Source of the DNA: Actinomadura sp. CNU-125
GTDB lineage: Bacteria > Actinomycetota > Actinomycetes > Streptosporangiales > Streptosporangiaceae
Direction: 5' to 3'
Assembly: GCF_001942465.1 (NCBI RefSeq)
Contig: NZ_MKJY01000111.1
Coordinates: 124,001-188,000, forward strand
Length of the DNA: 64,000 nucleotides
Shown: one piece after another, positions 7,874 through 16,406 of the stretch
How the letters are laid out: every line of letters starts with the position of its first letter
How positions within the stretch are numbered: position 1 is the stretch's first letter
Position numbers and translations under genes: made by a program
Notes under the pieces: model-generated
Seen by the model: the letters and a program-made list of their open reading frames with translations, nothing else
Told to the model about the DNA's origin: nothing
The model's database searches: none

Positions 7874-8755
7874 TCAGGCTCGGCGGACGAGGATGTCGGC
7901 GTAGCGGGTGCGGGCGCGGATCTCGACCAGTTCGGTGGCCTGGCCGGGATCGTCGGCGGCCTCCAGTTCGCTTCGTACGTTGCCGTGCTCGGAGTTCACC
8001 TCCAGCCAGGCCGCGGTCCCTTCGAGGACGCCGACCTCGATCTCGCCGAAGCCGGTTTCCAGCACGGCGCCGCCGCCCGCGGCTTCGCTGATCCGGACGC
8101 TGCCGTGCGCGGACTTCGCGTGGAGTTCGGCGTGCGAACGGCCGACCAGGACGTCGCCGTTCGCGGTGACGAGACTCGCCTGCCCGGTCACCGTGCCGAC
8201 GGTGATGTCGCCGTTGGACGTCTTCACCGTCGCGGTCCCGTCGATCTCACCGAGCCGGATCTTCCCGGTGGCGCTCACCACTTCGATGTGGCCGGTGGCC
8301 CGGTTGACGGAGATCTCACCGGCGGCGGCGCGCAGTTTCAGGCGTCCCGTCTCCTGCAGCCGGACGTAGCCGGCGGCGGTTTCGAGGTCGGTGTCGCCGA
8401 GCCTGCCCTCGCCGCGGAAGTGGCTCCCGCTCCTGCCGGTGACCTGGGAGCCGGCGGGGAGGTCGATCGTCACCTCGATCGATGGCATGTTGCCGACGAG
8501 CGAGCGGACCTTGTAGCGGGGGGTCTTGACGGTCAGGCGCCCCGCCTCGAACTCGACGCGGCTCTGCTCGGCGGCCTGCACGTCGAGGTCGCGGGTGGGG
8601 TCGCTCGGCCGCACGTCCACCACGGTGTCGGCACGGTTCCCGGCGCGCAGGACGACCATGCCGCCCGCGACCTCGACGACGGCGACGATCGGGTCGGGGG
8701 TGTCGAACGTGTACGTGCGGACACCTTGTTCGTGTCCTTCGGGGTCGGTCTGCAT
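7874..8755 (-). CDS. DUF4097-family beta-helix repeat protein
   Basis: 293 residues, no signal peptide visible. From about residue 90 it consists of regular short beta repeats of the DUF4097 type (for example TSNGDITVGTVTG, TANGDVLVGRSHA, SAHGSVRISEAAG), predicted to stack as a right-handed solenoid. Members are often linked to envelope stress or signalling, but no biochemical role is established. It starts four bases after the stop of the HicB-like gene and is surely co-transcribed with it; this pairing is common in actinomycetes. A second, secreted lipoprotein version of the same fold is at 39008-39739. Confidence 0.8.
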   Translation of the reverse strand: MQTDPEGHEQGVRTYTFDTPDPIVAVVEVAGGMVVLRAGNRADTVVDVRPSDPTRDLDVQAAEQSRVEFEAGRLTVKTPRYKVRSLVGNMPSIEVTIDLPAGSQVTGRSGSHFRGEGRLGDTDLETAAGYVRLQETGRLKLRAAAGEISVNRATGHIEVVSATGKIRLGEIDGTATVKTSNGDITVGTVTGQASLVTANGDVLVGRSHAELHAKSAHGSVRISEAAGGGAVLETGFGEIEVGVLEGTAAWLEVNSEHGNVRSELEAADDPGQATELVEIRARTRYADILVRRA

Positions 8756-8759
8756 CTCG

Positions 8760-9312
8760 TCAGCGCACCCATCCGGTGTAGTTCCGCCCGATCGGCCGTC
8801 CCCCGCCTCTGTCCTGCGGGGGGCCGCCGGGGTCGAGGGCGGCGGTCACGGCTCGGACCAGCCAGGCGTTGACCGACAGGCCCATCCGTCCCGCCGCCTC
8901 CTCGATCTGCGGTTTGAGGTGCTCCGGCAGGCGGAGCGTGATCCGCGACGTGCCGCCGCCCTCCTCCGGCTCGGGCACCGGCGCCCGGACGCCCATCGAC
9001 ACTTCGAGCGCACCGGCGAGCGCCTGCCGGAGCCCGCCCTGCGCGCCTCCGGCGGCGGCCCGGGCGCGCGGGTGGCGGCGTCACGACGAAGTCGGGGTCG
9101 CGGCCGCGCAATCGGACCTCGACCGAGCCGGGAGCGAGGTCCCGGGTGATCTCGTCTGCCGCGTCCGACAGCGCCTCCAGCAGGACGAGACGGACCGCGG
9201 CCTCCAGCGGCGAGGTGAGCCGCTCCGCGAGGGCGCGGGCGTCCTCCCCTCCCGCCTCGGCCGCGACGGCCAGGTCGCGCCGAAGGCTTTCGACGTACGT
9301 CGCGATATCCAT
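8760..9312 (-). CDS. HicB-like ribbon-helix-helix protein (frame broken near 9065)
   Basis: The N-terminal part from ATG 9312 (MDIATYVESLRRDLAVAAEAGGEDARALAERL) is a helical domain ending in GSVEVRLRGRDPDFVVTPPP. After one apparently extra G in a GGG run near 9065, the other frame continues to a classic ribbon-helix-helix: SRITLRLPEHLKPQIEEAAGRMGLSVNAWLVRAVTAAL, then RNYTGWVR at the end. Total length is about 183 residues, matching the actinobacterial HicB-domain family. It should bind DNA as a dimer. No HicA toxin is next to it; instead it pairs with the DUF4097 gene. Its start codon lies inside an array of TGACGTCA palindromes, which suggests autorepression. Confidence 0.75.
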
Positions 9313-9375
9313 GACGTCATCATGGCGTCATGAGTGACGTCATGTCAAGTCGGAGGATTGGGCCAGGTGACGTCA
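9311..9375. promoter_or_regulatory. Phased TGACGTCA operator array upstream of the HicB-like gene
   Basis: Palindromes ATGACGTCAT (9311-9320), ATGGCGTCAT (9322-9331), TGACGTCA (9335-9342) and TGACGTCA (9368-9375) have centres 11, 12 and 33 bases apart, close to whole helical turns. Looser copies (TGACATCA at 9503, TGACGTCG at 9526 and 9538) continue upstream. The first copy includes the start codon of the ribbon-helix-helix gene. Confidence 0.55.
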
Positions 9376-9594
9376 TGGCCGTCGAGATCGGCTTCCGGCG
9401 GCCTCGCCTTTCGTGCGGCTGCGCGCAAATGCCCAGGTCAGTGTGGGTGCGAGTGTTGAGGGTGCCGATTGTGCGGCGACGGCGTCAGCAGGGGCGTCGG
9501 CATGACATCACGAGCGACTGCACGGTGACGTCGGTGGTGACGTCGCACGCGAACGCGGCGGCGCGCTTGGCGGGCCGGGGCGTTCGGGGGTGGA

Positions 9595-10389
9595 TCAGGC
9601 GCGGTGGGGGCGGTTGGTCCAGCCCTTGTCGTCGGCGCGGACGAACCAGCCCGAGGCGGCCAGGGTGCCGCCGTCCACGGGGATGGTGTGGCCGGTGACG
9701 AAGCGGGCCTCGTCGGAGGCCAGGAAGGCGACGACGGCGGCGTAGTCGTCGGGTTGACCGAAGCGCGCCATGGGGACCCAGGTGTGCATCAGGTCCGGGT
9801 CGTAGTCGCGGAGCATCCAGGCGGCGGGGGTCTGCTCGGTGTCGGCGAGGTCGGGGGCGATGGCGTTGACGCGGACGCCGTGGCGGCCGACGGCGACGGC
9901 GAGGCTGCGGGTGAAGGCCGAGACGCCCGCGTTGAACGCCGAGTAGACCGGGTGCTGCGGGATGCCGCGGAACGCCTCGACGGTGGAGTTGTTCACGATG
10001 GCGCCGGAGCCGTGCTCGATCATCGCGGGGAGCAGGGCGTGGGTGAGCTTGAAGACGTGCAGCAGGTTCAGCTCGTAGAGGCGCTGCCACTGGTCGGGGG
10101 TGCTGTCCTGGAAGGACGGGGCGGCGGGGCGGAAGTCGCCGACGTTGTTGACGAGGACGTCGGCGCGTCCGGCGGCGCGGGCGACGTCGGCGACGGTGGC
10201 GTCGTCGACGATGTCGCCGACGACGGTGACGCAGCGGCCCCCGGCGGACTCGATGTCGGCGCGGGTGCGGTCGGCGGCGCCCGGGTCGATGTCGTTGAGG
10301 ACCACGAGGGCGCCGTCGGCGGCGAGGCGGCGGGAGATCGCGCCGCCGATGCCGAGGGCGCCGCCGGTGACGACGGCCACTCGCGTCAT
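9595..10389 (-). CDS. Short-chain dehydrogenase/reductase with YxxxN in place of YxxxK
   Basis: 264 residues from ATG 10389, overlapping the upstream stop as ATGA. The Rossmann motif TGGALGIG is near the N-terminus, LVNNVG follows, and the catalytic serine region is NNSTVEAF. The active-site segment reads YSAFNAG, so the catalytic lysine of YxxxK is replaced by asparagine, which is unusual. The tail FVTGHTIPVDGG is typical of classical SDRs. It is the last gene of a coupled operon with an NTF2-fold protein, an F420 enzyme, a KstD-like flavoprotein and an extradiol dioxygenase, pointing to oxidation of a hydroxyl on a ring-degradation intermediate. Activity is uncertain given the substitution. 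Confidence 0.85.
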   Translation of the reverse strand: MTRVAVVTGGALGIGGAISRRLAADGALVVLNDIDPGAADRTRADIESAGGRCVTVVGDIVDDATVADVARAAGRADVLVNNVGDFRPAAPSFQDSTPDQWQRLYELNLLHVFKLTHALLPAMIEHGSGAIVNNSTVEAFRGIPQHPVYSAFNAGVSAFTRSLAVAVGRHGVRVNAIAPDLADTEQTPAAWMLRDYDPDLMHTWVPMARFGQPDDYAAVVAFLASDEARFVTGHTIPVDGGTLAASGWFVRADDKGWTNRPHRA

Positions 10390-10841
10390 GATCGGACCTT
10401 TCGGACGGGACGGGTCTCGATCCAGTCGATCTGCAAGCTGCGGCGGGCTATCCGCCACGCGCCGTCGTGGCGGGTGTACGCGTCGGTGTAGTGCAGATGC
10501 CAGGCCAGGTCGGTGAGCTTGCCGTCGTGTTCGGTGATGTGGTGGGCGACGCAGGTGATGTGGCCGGTGGCCGTGTCGCCTTCGGCGTCGAACACCTCGC
10601 CCGCCAGTTCGTGGGACGTGACCGGGACGTCGTCGAGCGTCGACAGGGCCCGCACGATCGCGTCGCGTCCGGTGAACGTGCGGGCGGGGCCGAGCTTCGC
10701 GGGGGGATCGGGCAGGACGAGCGTCCCGGAGGGGGCGAAGAGGTTCGCGATGGCGTCCGCGTCGCGGCGGTCGGTGTACAGCGCGTAGCGGGCGACCAGG
10801 TCGCGCAGGTCGATCCGGTCGCCCGCCGTGAGGACGGTCAC
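10386..10841 (-). CDS. SnoaL/NTF2-like fold protein
   Basis: 151 residues. The pattern DLRDLVARYALYTDRRDADAIANLFAPSGTL and later ATGHITCVAHHITEHDG... WHLHYTDAYTRHDGAWRIARRSLQIDWIE is that of nuclear-transport-factor-2-like SnoaL proteins, which act as small isomerases, hydratases or ring-hydroxylation partners in polyketide and steroid metabolism. A His/Asp active site is plausible (HH, H, D), but I cannot assign a reaction. It is coupled by ATGA overlaps to the F420 enzyme upstream and the SDR downstream. Confidence 0.75.
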   Translation of the reverse strand: MTVLTAGDRIDLRDLVARYALYTDRRDADAIANLFAPSGTLVLPDPPAKLGPARTFTGRDAIVRALSTLDDVPVTSHELAGEVFDAEGDTATGHITCVAHHITEHDGKLTDLAWHLHYTDAYTRHDGAWRIARRSLQIDWIETRPVRKVRS

Positions 10842-11718
10842 GAAAGGCCGAGACGTTCGGCGCAGGCGGACAGTTCGGCCTTCGCCTCGTCGAGGTCCTG
10901 GGTGGCGGTGGCGCGCAGGACGAGACGGTCGGCGCCCTGGGCCGCGAGCTTCTCCGCCTTCTCCGGGGTGACCTTGGCCAGGGTGTGGCCGAGGGTCACC
11001 TGGAGGACGCCCGGGTCGCGGCCCGCCCGCTCGGCTTCGTCGCGCATGAGCTTGATCAGCGCCTGCAGTTCGTCGCCCGCGACGCCGAGGGGCTGCAGGC
11101 CGTCGCCGAGGCGGCCCGCGCGGCGGGCGCGGCCTTGCTGTGGCCGCCGACGTGCAGGGGGACGCCGTCCTTCTGCGCGGGCTTCGGGTAGCTCATCGCG
11201 TTGCGGAAGCTGAAGAACTCGCCGTCATGGGACGCGCCGTGGGGCGCGGTGTCGGCCCAGAGCGCGCGCAGGACCTCGATCTGTTCGTCTGCGCGGCGGC
11301 CGCGGGTGTCGAAGTCGGCGCCGCAGGCTTCGACCTCTTCGCGCATCCAGCCCATGCCGACGGTGATGCGGAGCCGTCCGCCGGAGAGGGCGTCGATGGT
11401 GGCGAGGCGCTTGGCGAGGACGACCGGGTGGTGGTTCGGCAGGACGAGGACGCCCGTGGCGAGCCCGATCCGGGACGTGCGGCCCGCCAGGTAGGCGAGG
11501 AGGTCGAGCGGGTCGGGAATGTCCAGGTCGTCGGCGAGTTCCATCTTCCCGGACGAGTCGTACGGGTAGACGCTGTCGTAGCGGCTGGCGACGACCGCGT
11601 GCTCCACGGCGACCAGGGACTCGAAGCCGCACGCGTCGGCGTGCTCGGCGTAGCCGCCGATCCAGGCGGGGTTCGCGGTGACCCCTGCGGCTACGGGCGC
11701 CAGGACGGCGTACTTCAC
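10838..11718 (-). CDS. LLM-class F420-dependent oxidoreductase (frame broken near 11133)
   Basis: Starts at GTG 11718 behind AGGAG, overlapping the KstD-like stop as GTGA. The N-terminal two thirds (VKYAVLAPVAAGVTANPAWIGG ... RIGLATGVLVLPNHHPVVLAKRLATIDALSGGRLRITVGMGWMREE) is the TIM-barrel signature of luciferase-like F420 enzymes. The expected [16 protein letters not shown] continuation needs one extra G near 11133. The tail in the other frame (LIKLMRDEAERAGRDPGVLQVTLGHTLAKVTPEKAEKL) is intact and stops at 10838. It probably performs a hydride transfer with F420 on an intermediate of the surrounding pathway. A sequencing error is the likely cause of the break. Confidence 0.8.
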
Positions 11719-13193
11719 TCGTTCTCCTTTCGTGCGGCGGCGCGCCCGGCGCGGCGGCCGAAGAAGGTGCCGTCGCCCAGGGACGTGCCGCTGATGTAGC
11801 CCTCGCCGTGCATGCCGGAGGACGCGCGTCCGGCGGCGTACAGGCCGGGGACGGCGGCGCCGGAGTTGTTCAGGACCTCGCCGTCGACGGTGGTGTGCAG
11901 CCCGCCGAGGGTGAATCCGGCCGCACCGGATCCCTTGCCGCCGCCGCCGTCGAAGAAGCCCGCGCGGGGGTCGATCGCGGCGAACGGCGGCTTGAGCGGC
12001 CGGAGCCACTTGGGGTCCTTGTGGAAGTAGGGGTCCTCGCCCCGCTCGGCGTGCCGGTTGTAGGTCTCGACCGTGGTCTCCAGGGACCCGGCGGGCATGC
12101 CCAGTTCCCGCTCCAGTTCGGCGAGGGTCTCGGCGGCGTGCGCGGGCCGCAGGCCCCACCGGTCGGCCTCGGGGACGCTCTCGAAGCCCTCTTCGTCAAT
12201 GATCGTCCAGTAGGGGCCGGGCTGGTGCTTGACGGCGTGGACGCTGAAGTGGCCGGGGTAGACGTCCTCGTTGATGAACCGGCGGCCGAGCCCGTCCACG
12301 AGCATTCCGCGGTTCACCATGGCGGGCAGCGCGGTGAGGGCGATCTCGACGACGGACATGCGGCGGACGGCGGCGCCCGCGGCGGTCGCCATCCGGATGC
12401 CGGAGCCGTCGTCGAGGCCGTCGCTGACCTTGCCGTGCCCGAGCAGGAGCGGTGCGTGGTCGGCGAGCATCTCCTCGTTGTCGACGAACCCGCCGCTGGT
12501 GATCACGACCGCCCTGCGCGCCCGGTAGGTGACGGTTTCGCCGTACTTGCGCGCCACGACGCCCGCGACCCTGCCGCCGTCCATGACGAGGTTGGCGGCC
12601 TGGGTGTCGGTGTGGGCGACGGCGCCCGCTTCGGTGGCGGCGGCGGTGAGCTTCTCCATCAGGAGGGCACCGGCGAAGCCGGGCGCGGCGGGGCGGTGGC
12701 CGCGGGGGGCGGGCTTGGCGAGGGTGTTGTACGGCCAGGAGTTCTCGCCCAGCCACATCAGCCCGTCGTCGGTCATCGGCATCCAGACCGGCGACTCGTA
12801 GAGGGTGGCGTTGAACGGGACGCCGCGCTCGCGGAACCACTCGAAGTGCTCGATGCTCCCGTCGCAGTACAGCCGGAGCTTCTCGGTGTCGGCGTTCGGG
12901 CCGAGGGCCGCCTCCAGGTAGGCGTACATGTCGTCGGCCGTGTCGTCGAAGCCGCACGCCTTCTGGATCTCGGTGCCGCCGCCGAGGTACAGCTCGCCGC
13001 CGGACTGCGCGGACGAGCCGCCGGGGCCGCTCGCCCGCTCCAGGACGACGACGTCCGCGCCAGCGGCGGCCGCCTCGTAGGCCGCGGCGGCGCCCGCGCA
13101 GCCGAAGCCGACGACGAGCACGTCGCATTCGTGGTCGAAGCCGTCGCCGATCTCGGCCGCGGCGACCGGTTCCACGGAGGTTCGCCGGCTCAC
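11715..13193 (-). CDS. FAD-dependent 3-ketosteroid dehydrogenase-like flavoprotein
   Basis: 492 residues from GTG 13193. The FAD-binding GxGxxG-type motif VVGFGCAGAAAAYEAAAAGADVVVLER is at residues about 27-54, followed by GGSSAQSGG. The distal FAD motif GLYAAGRASSGMHGEGYISGTSLGDGTFFGRRAG is at the C-terminus. This layout is that of the fumarate reductase/KstD superfamily, which introduces or removes double bonds next to ring ketones. It is closer to the 3-oxosteroid 4-dehydrogenase-like branch than to classical KstD, judged by length and the missing GNEYAGPG block. It sits between the extradiol dioxygenase and the F420 enzyme in one operon. The substrate is inferred to be a steroid-like ring. 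Confidence 0.8.
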   Translation of the reverse strand: MSRRTSVEPVAAAEIGDGFDHECDVLVVGFGCAGAAAAYEAAAAGADVVVLERASGPGGSSAQSGGELYLGGGTEIQKACGFDDTADDMYAYLEAALGPNADTEKLRLYCDGSIEHFEWFRERGVPFNATLYESPVWMPMTDDGLMWLGENSWPYNTLAKPAPRGHRPAAPGFAGALLMEKLTAAATEAGAVAHTDTQAANLVMDGGRVAGVVARKYGETVTYRARRAVVITSGGFVDNEEMLADHAPLLLGHGKVSDGLDDGSGIRMATAAGAAVRRMSVVEIALTALPAMVNRGMLVDGLGRRFINEDVYPGHFSVHAVKHQPGPYWTIIDEEGFESVPEADRWGLRPAHAAETLAELERELGMPAGSLETTVETYNRHAERGEDPYFHKDPKWLRPLKPPFAAIDPRAGFFDGGGGKGSGAAGFTLGGLHTTVDGEVLNNSGAAVPGLYAAGRASSGMHGEGYISGTSLGDGTFFGRRAGRAAARKENE

Positions 13194-13197
13194 TCGG

Positions 13198-14115
13198 TCA
13201 CTTCCCCTTCGGGGTGAACGCGGCGAGCGGCTCGGAACCGGACCAGTCGTGGCCCCAGTAGCTGTCGGCCGTGATCTCCTCGGCGGTGTAGTACGACTCG
13301 TCGACGAGCATGCCTTCGCAGCCGTACTCGATGTCCCAGCCACCGGGAGCGCGCACGTAGAACGACACCATCTTGTCGTTGGTGTGGCGGCCGAGGGTGG
13401 AGGAGATCGAGAAGCCCGCCTTGGCGACGTTGTCGAGGGCCTGGCCGACGGCGTCCAGGGTGTCGACCTCCACCATGAGGTGGACGAGGCCCGGGTCGCC
13501 GTCGTGGGGGGCGGGCGCGATGGCGAGGCTGTGGTGGCGCTGGTTGACGCCCATGAACCGGATGCGCATCGGGTTCTCCGGGTCGCGGCTGGCGTTGAAC
13601 GCGCCGCGCGGGAGGAAGCCGAGGACCTCGGTGTAGAACTTCACCGCGTCCGGCTGGAGCGGCGTGGGCAGCACGACGTGGCCCATGCCCTGCGCGCCGG
13701 TGATGAACTTCTGCGCCTGGCCGGTGCGGACGGGCGAGTGGTCCAGGATCGGCCCGAAGAACACCTCGACGGGGGTGCCGCCCGGGTCCTTGAACGCGAT
13801 GACCTGCTCGGCGCCGCGGTCGGCGCAGTCGCGCAGGGACAGCTCGGCGACCTCGACCCCGGCCTTCTCGACGTCCTCGCGGACGGCGGCGAGCGCGAAC
13901 TGGTCGCGCACCTCCCAGCCGATGGCGAGGACCTTGTCGGTGTCTCCGGGCAGGACGGCGAGGCGGTGCCGGCGCTCGTCCATGCGCAGGTACAGGCCGT
14001 CCGGGTCGCGGCCGGTGCCCTCGGCGAACCCGAGCGCGCCGATCGTCAGTTCGCGCCACCGCTCGATGTGCTGCGTCTGGACCTTGAGATATCCGAGCCC
14101 ACGGATGTGCGTCAC
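13198..14115 (-). CDS. Type I extradiol ring-cleavage dioxygenase, HsaC/BphC-like (VOC fold)
   Basis: 305 residues from GTG 14115 (VTHIRGLGYLKVQTQHIERW). It is a two-domain VOC protein. The C-terminal domain carries the Fe(II) triad: His in MGHVVLPTP, His in RHHSLAIAP, and Glu in GGWDIEYGCEGMLVDE. The last block and LGRHTNDKMVSFYVRAPGG match HsaC, the 3,4-DHSA dioxygenase of steroid catabolism, and BphC. It should open a catecholic ring by meta-cleavage; the product would suit the HsaD-like hydrolase at 19152-20032. It is the first gene of the minus-strand operon running to 9595. The exact ring substrate is not determined. Confidence 0.88.
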   Translation of the reverse strand: MTHIRGLGYLKVQTQHIERWRELTIGALGFAEGTGRDPDGLYLRMDERRHRLAVLPGDTDKVLAIGWEVRDQFALAAVREDVEKAGVEVAELSLRDCADRGAEQVIAFKDPGGTPVEVFFGPILDHSPVRTGQAQKFITGAQGMGHVVLPTPLQPDAVKFYTEVLGFLPRGAFNASRDPENPMRIRFMGVNQRHHSLAIAPAPHDGDPGLVHLMVEVDTLDAVGQALDNVAKAGFSISSTLGRHTNDKMVSFYVRAPGGWDIEYGCEGMLVDESYYTAEEITADSYWGHDWSGSEPLAAFTPKGK

Positions 14116-14280
14116 TGTCCTCGATCCCTTCGAAGTAGCGGCCCCGCGCCGGCCTGCCACGGCCGTCCAAGGCCAAACGTGTCAAAGCGAGCGCCCGCGT
14201 GCGCGCCGCTTTCCCGCTCAGTGAGAACCGGTGCGCGCGGGATCGGCGCGTGGGGCTCTGATCGCCGTAAGGAGGTCTGA
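14116..14280. promoter_or_regulatory. Divergent promoter region between dioxygenase and SDR genes
   Basis: 165 bases separating the two oppositely read genes. It contains TTCCCGCTCAGTGAGAAC (14210-14227), which shares the core TCC-GCTCA-RYGRGA-C with the palindrome region at 20153-20176. This suggests one regulator, possibly the IclR protein at 20945-21799. AAGGAGG (14271-14277) is the ribosome site for the SDR. Confidence 0.4.
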
Positions 14281-15118
14281 ATGACGAACACGAACCCGGT
14301 CGCGCTCGTGACCGGGCCAGCCGCGGGATCGGGCGGGCGACGGCGCTGGCGCTGGCCGCCGCGGGCCACGACGTGGCGTTCACCGCGCGGACGGCCGAGG
14401 AGGGCGCGGGCCGGATCCCGCCGCGGCACGGCGCGGGCGCGGACATCGCCGTCCCCGGGAGCCTGGCGCGGACGCGCGCGGAGATCGAGGCGCTCGGGGC
14501 GCGGGCGCTGCCCGTCCGGATGGACCTGCTGGACGCGGGGAGCGTGCGGGCCGCGGCCGAGACCGTCCACCGGGAGTGGGGCCGGGTGGACGTGCTGGTC
14601 AACAACGCGGTCGCGCACATCGGCGGCAACCACGCGCGGCTGCTCGACCTGGACGTCGACGTGGCGGAGCGGACGATGACGGGCAATTACCTGCATCAGC
14701 TCGCGCTGGTGCAGGCGGTGCTGCCCGGGATGGTGGAGCGGGGCGGCGGGACGATCGTGAACCTGTGCTCCGGGTCGGCGACGACCGACCCGCCCGCGCC
14801 GCCGGAGAGGGCGGCTGGGGGCTGGCGTACGCGGCGTCGAAGGCGGCGTTCGGACGGCTCGCGGGTGCGGTCAACGCGGAGTACCGGGAGCGGGGCGTCC
14901 GGGCGTTCAACCTCGATCCCGGGTTCGTCGTGACGGACGCGGGGGCGGCGCGGGGCGGCGTCGACACCATCGCCGGGAAGGGGTTCGAGCCGACGCCGGA
15001 GAGCGCGCCTGGCGCGGCCGTCGTGTGGTTGGTGACCTCGCCGGACGCGGACCGGTTCCTCGGCAAAGTGATCTGGACGCCGAAGCTCGTCCGGGACGTC
15101 GGCCTCAAGACGGATTGA
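14281..15118 (+). CDS. Short-chain dehydrogenase/reductase (frame broken near 14311 and 14811)
   Basis: ATG 14281 behind AAGGAGG. With one G restored near 14311 the N-terminus reads VALVTGASRGIGRATALALAAAG, a normal SDR cofactor motif. LVNNAVAHIGG, and then LCSGSATTDPPAPPE with WGLAYAASKAAFGRL (Tyr-Ala-Ala-Ser-Lys), appear only after another one-base loss near 14811. The end FNLDPGFVVTDAG... is typical. All catalytic residues (Ser, Tyr, Lys) are present across the three frames. It probably oxidises a hydroxy intermediate of the adjacent ring-degradation pathway. Two indels in one short gene could mean decay, but the same error type recurs across the window. Confidence 0.7.
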
Positions 15119-15134
15119 GCGCGCGCGCCTGAAA

Positions 15135-15162
15135 CCCCGCCCGGCCGTCCGGCCGGGCGGGG
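15135..15162. terminator. Bidirectional terminator hairpin
   Basis: Perfect 12-base stem CCCCGCCCGGCC (15135-15146) with GGCCGGGCGGGG (15151-15162) and a four-base loop. It sits between the convergent SDR and HsaA-like genes. Confidence 0.75.
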
Positions 15163-15178
15163 AGAGCGTGGGTCCCGC

Positions 15179-16362
15179 TCAGATCATCGAGCGCATGGGC
15201 CCCTGCGGGGGCTCGATGTCCAGGTCGGTGAGGGCGGAGACGTGGTAGACGGCTCCCGGGACGTGGATGGCGTGGGCCAGGCCGACGTGGGCGTCCCGCC
15301 AGAACCGCTGGATCGGGTTGTCGATGCGCATCGCGTTGCCGCCGGAGCGGACGACGATCTCGTTCATCGCGTGGACGGCCCGCCACGCGGCTCGGACCTG
15401 CGTGCGGCGGCCGGCGGCGCGCTCGGCGAACGAGAAGTCGTGGCCCGCGGCGGCCTTGTCGTACATGCGCGAGGCGTTGTCGATCAGCGCGGTGCGGGAC
15501 GCCTTGATCTCCTCGGCGGCCTCGCTGATCGCGTACAGCACGTACGGGTCGTCCTTGATCTTGGTGCCGGTGATCTGGACGCGCTGCCGCTGGTAGGCGA
15601 GGTGGTGGGCGAGGGCGCCTCGGCGATCCCGATCACGGCGGAGGTGATACCGAGGGGGAAGGCGCAGGAGAACGGCATGAGGTAGGTCGGGTTGGTCAGC
15701 CCGGCCTCGCGCGGCGCCGTACCGTCGATGATCTTGTTGAACGGGATCGTCCGGTACTCGGGGACGAACGCGTCGCGGACGATGATGTCCTTGCTGCCGG
15801 TGCCCTTCAGCCCGGCGACCTCCCACGAGCCCTCGACGATCTCGTAGTCGGAGCGGGGCAGGATCATGTGCAGCGAGTTCGGCGGCTGCGCGACCTTGCC
15901 GTCCTTGTCGCCCAGCATGGCGCCGAGGAAGATCCAGTCGCAGTGGTCGGTGCCGGAGGAGAACTGCCAGCGGCCGTTGAAGATGTACCCGCCGTCCACG
16001 GGACGGGCCACGCCCATGGGCGCGTACGGGGACGCGATCCAGGTTTCGGGGTCGTCGCCCCAGATCTCCTGCTGCACCTTCGGGTCGGCCATGGCCATCT
16101 CCCACGGGTGCAGGCCGACGATCCCGGCGACCCAGCCGGTCGAGCCGTCCAGGGAGGCGATCTGCATGACGGTCTCGGCGAACTCCCGCGGGTGCACTTC
16201 GAGCCCGCCGTGCGTCGCCGGCTGCAGCATCTTGATGACGCCGGCGTCGCGCAGCACCTTGGCGGCCTTGTCGTCGAGCTTGCCGAGCTTCTCGTTGACG
16301 GGGCCGAGCTCGCGGATCTCCTCCGCGTGTTCCATGATCGTGTCGAGGACGCGGTTGGTCAT
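15179..16362 (-). CDS. HsaA-like flavin-dependent monooxygenase, oxygenase component (frame broken near 15619)
   Basis: About 394 residues from ATG 16362 (MTNRVLDTIMEHAEEIRELG). It has the acyl-CoA dehydrogenase fold of group D flavin monooxygenases: ASLDGSTGWVAGIVGLHPWEMA, then WIASPYAPMGVARPVDGGYIFNGRWQFSSGTDHCDW, which closely parallels HsaA of Mycobacterium. One G is missing in the expected GIAEGALAHHLAYQ near 15619. The remaining C-terminus with NAMRIDNPIQRFWRDAHVGLAHAI is intact. It would hydroxylate a phenolic ring using reduced flavin from the HsaB-like reductase at 20245. It is the last gene of the minus-strand operon 20032-15179. A sequencing error is favoured over a true frameshift. 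Confidence 0.83.
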
Positions 16363-16406
16363 CGCCTGTCTCCCGTGATGTCGTGCGCGGTGCCGGGGCG
16401 CCGCGG

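Noticed and set aside
8760-9312. A complete HicAB toxin-antitoxin system
   Set aside because: Only the HicB-like RHH protein is present; no HicA-sized frame with a dsRBD-like fold is adjacent. The partner gene is DUF4097.
9330-9698. Plus-strand frame in the HicB upstream region as a gene
   Set aside because: No family match, arginine-rich, runs into the SDR gene antisense, and its start overlaps the operator array.
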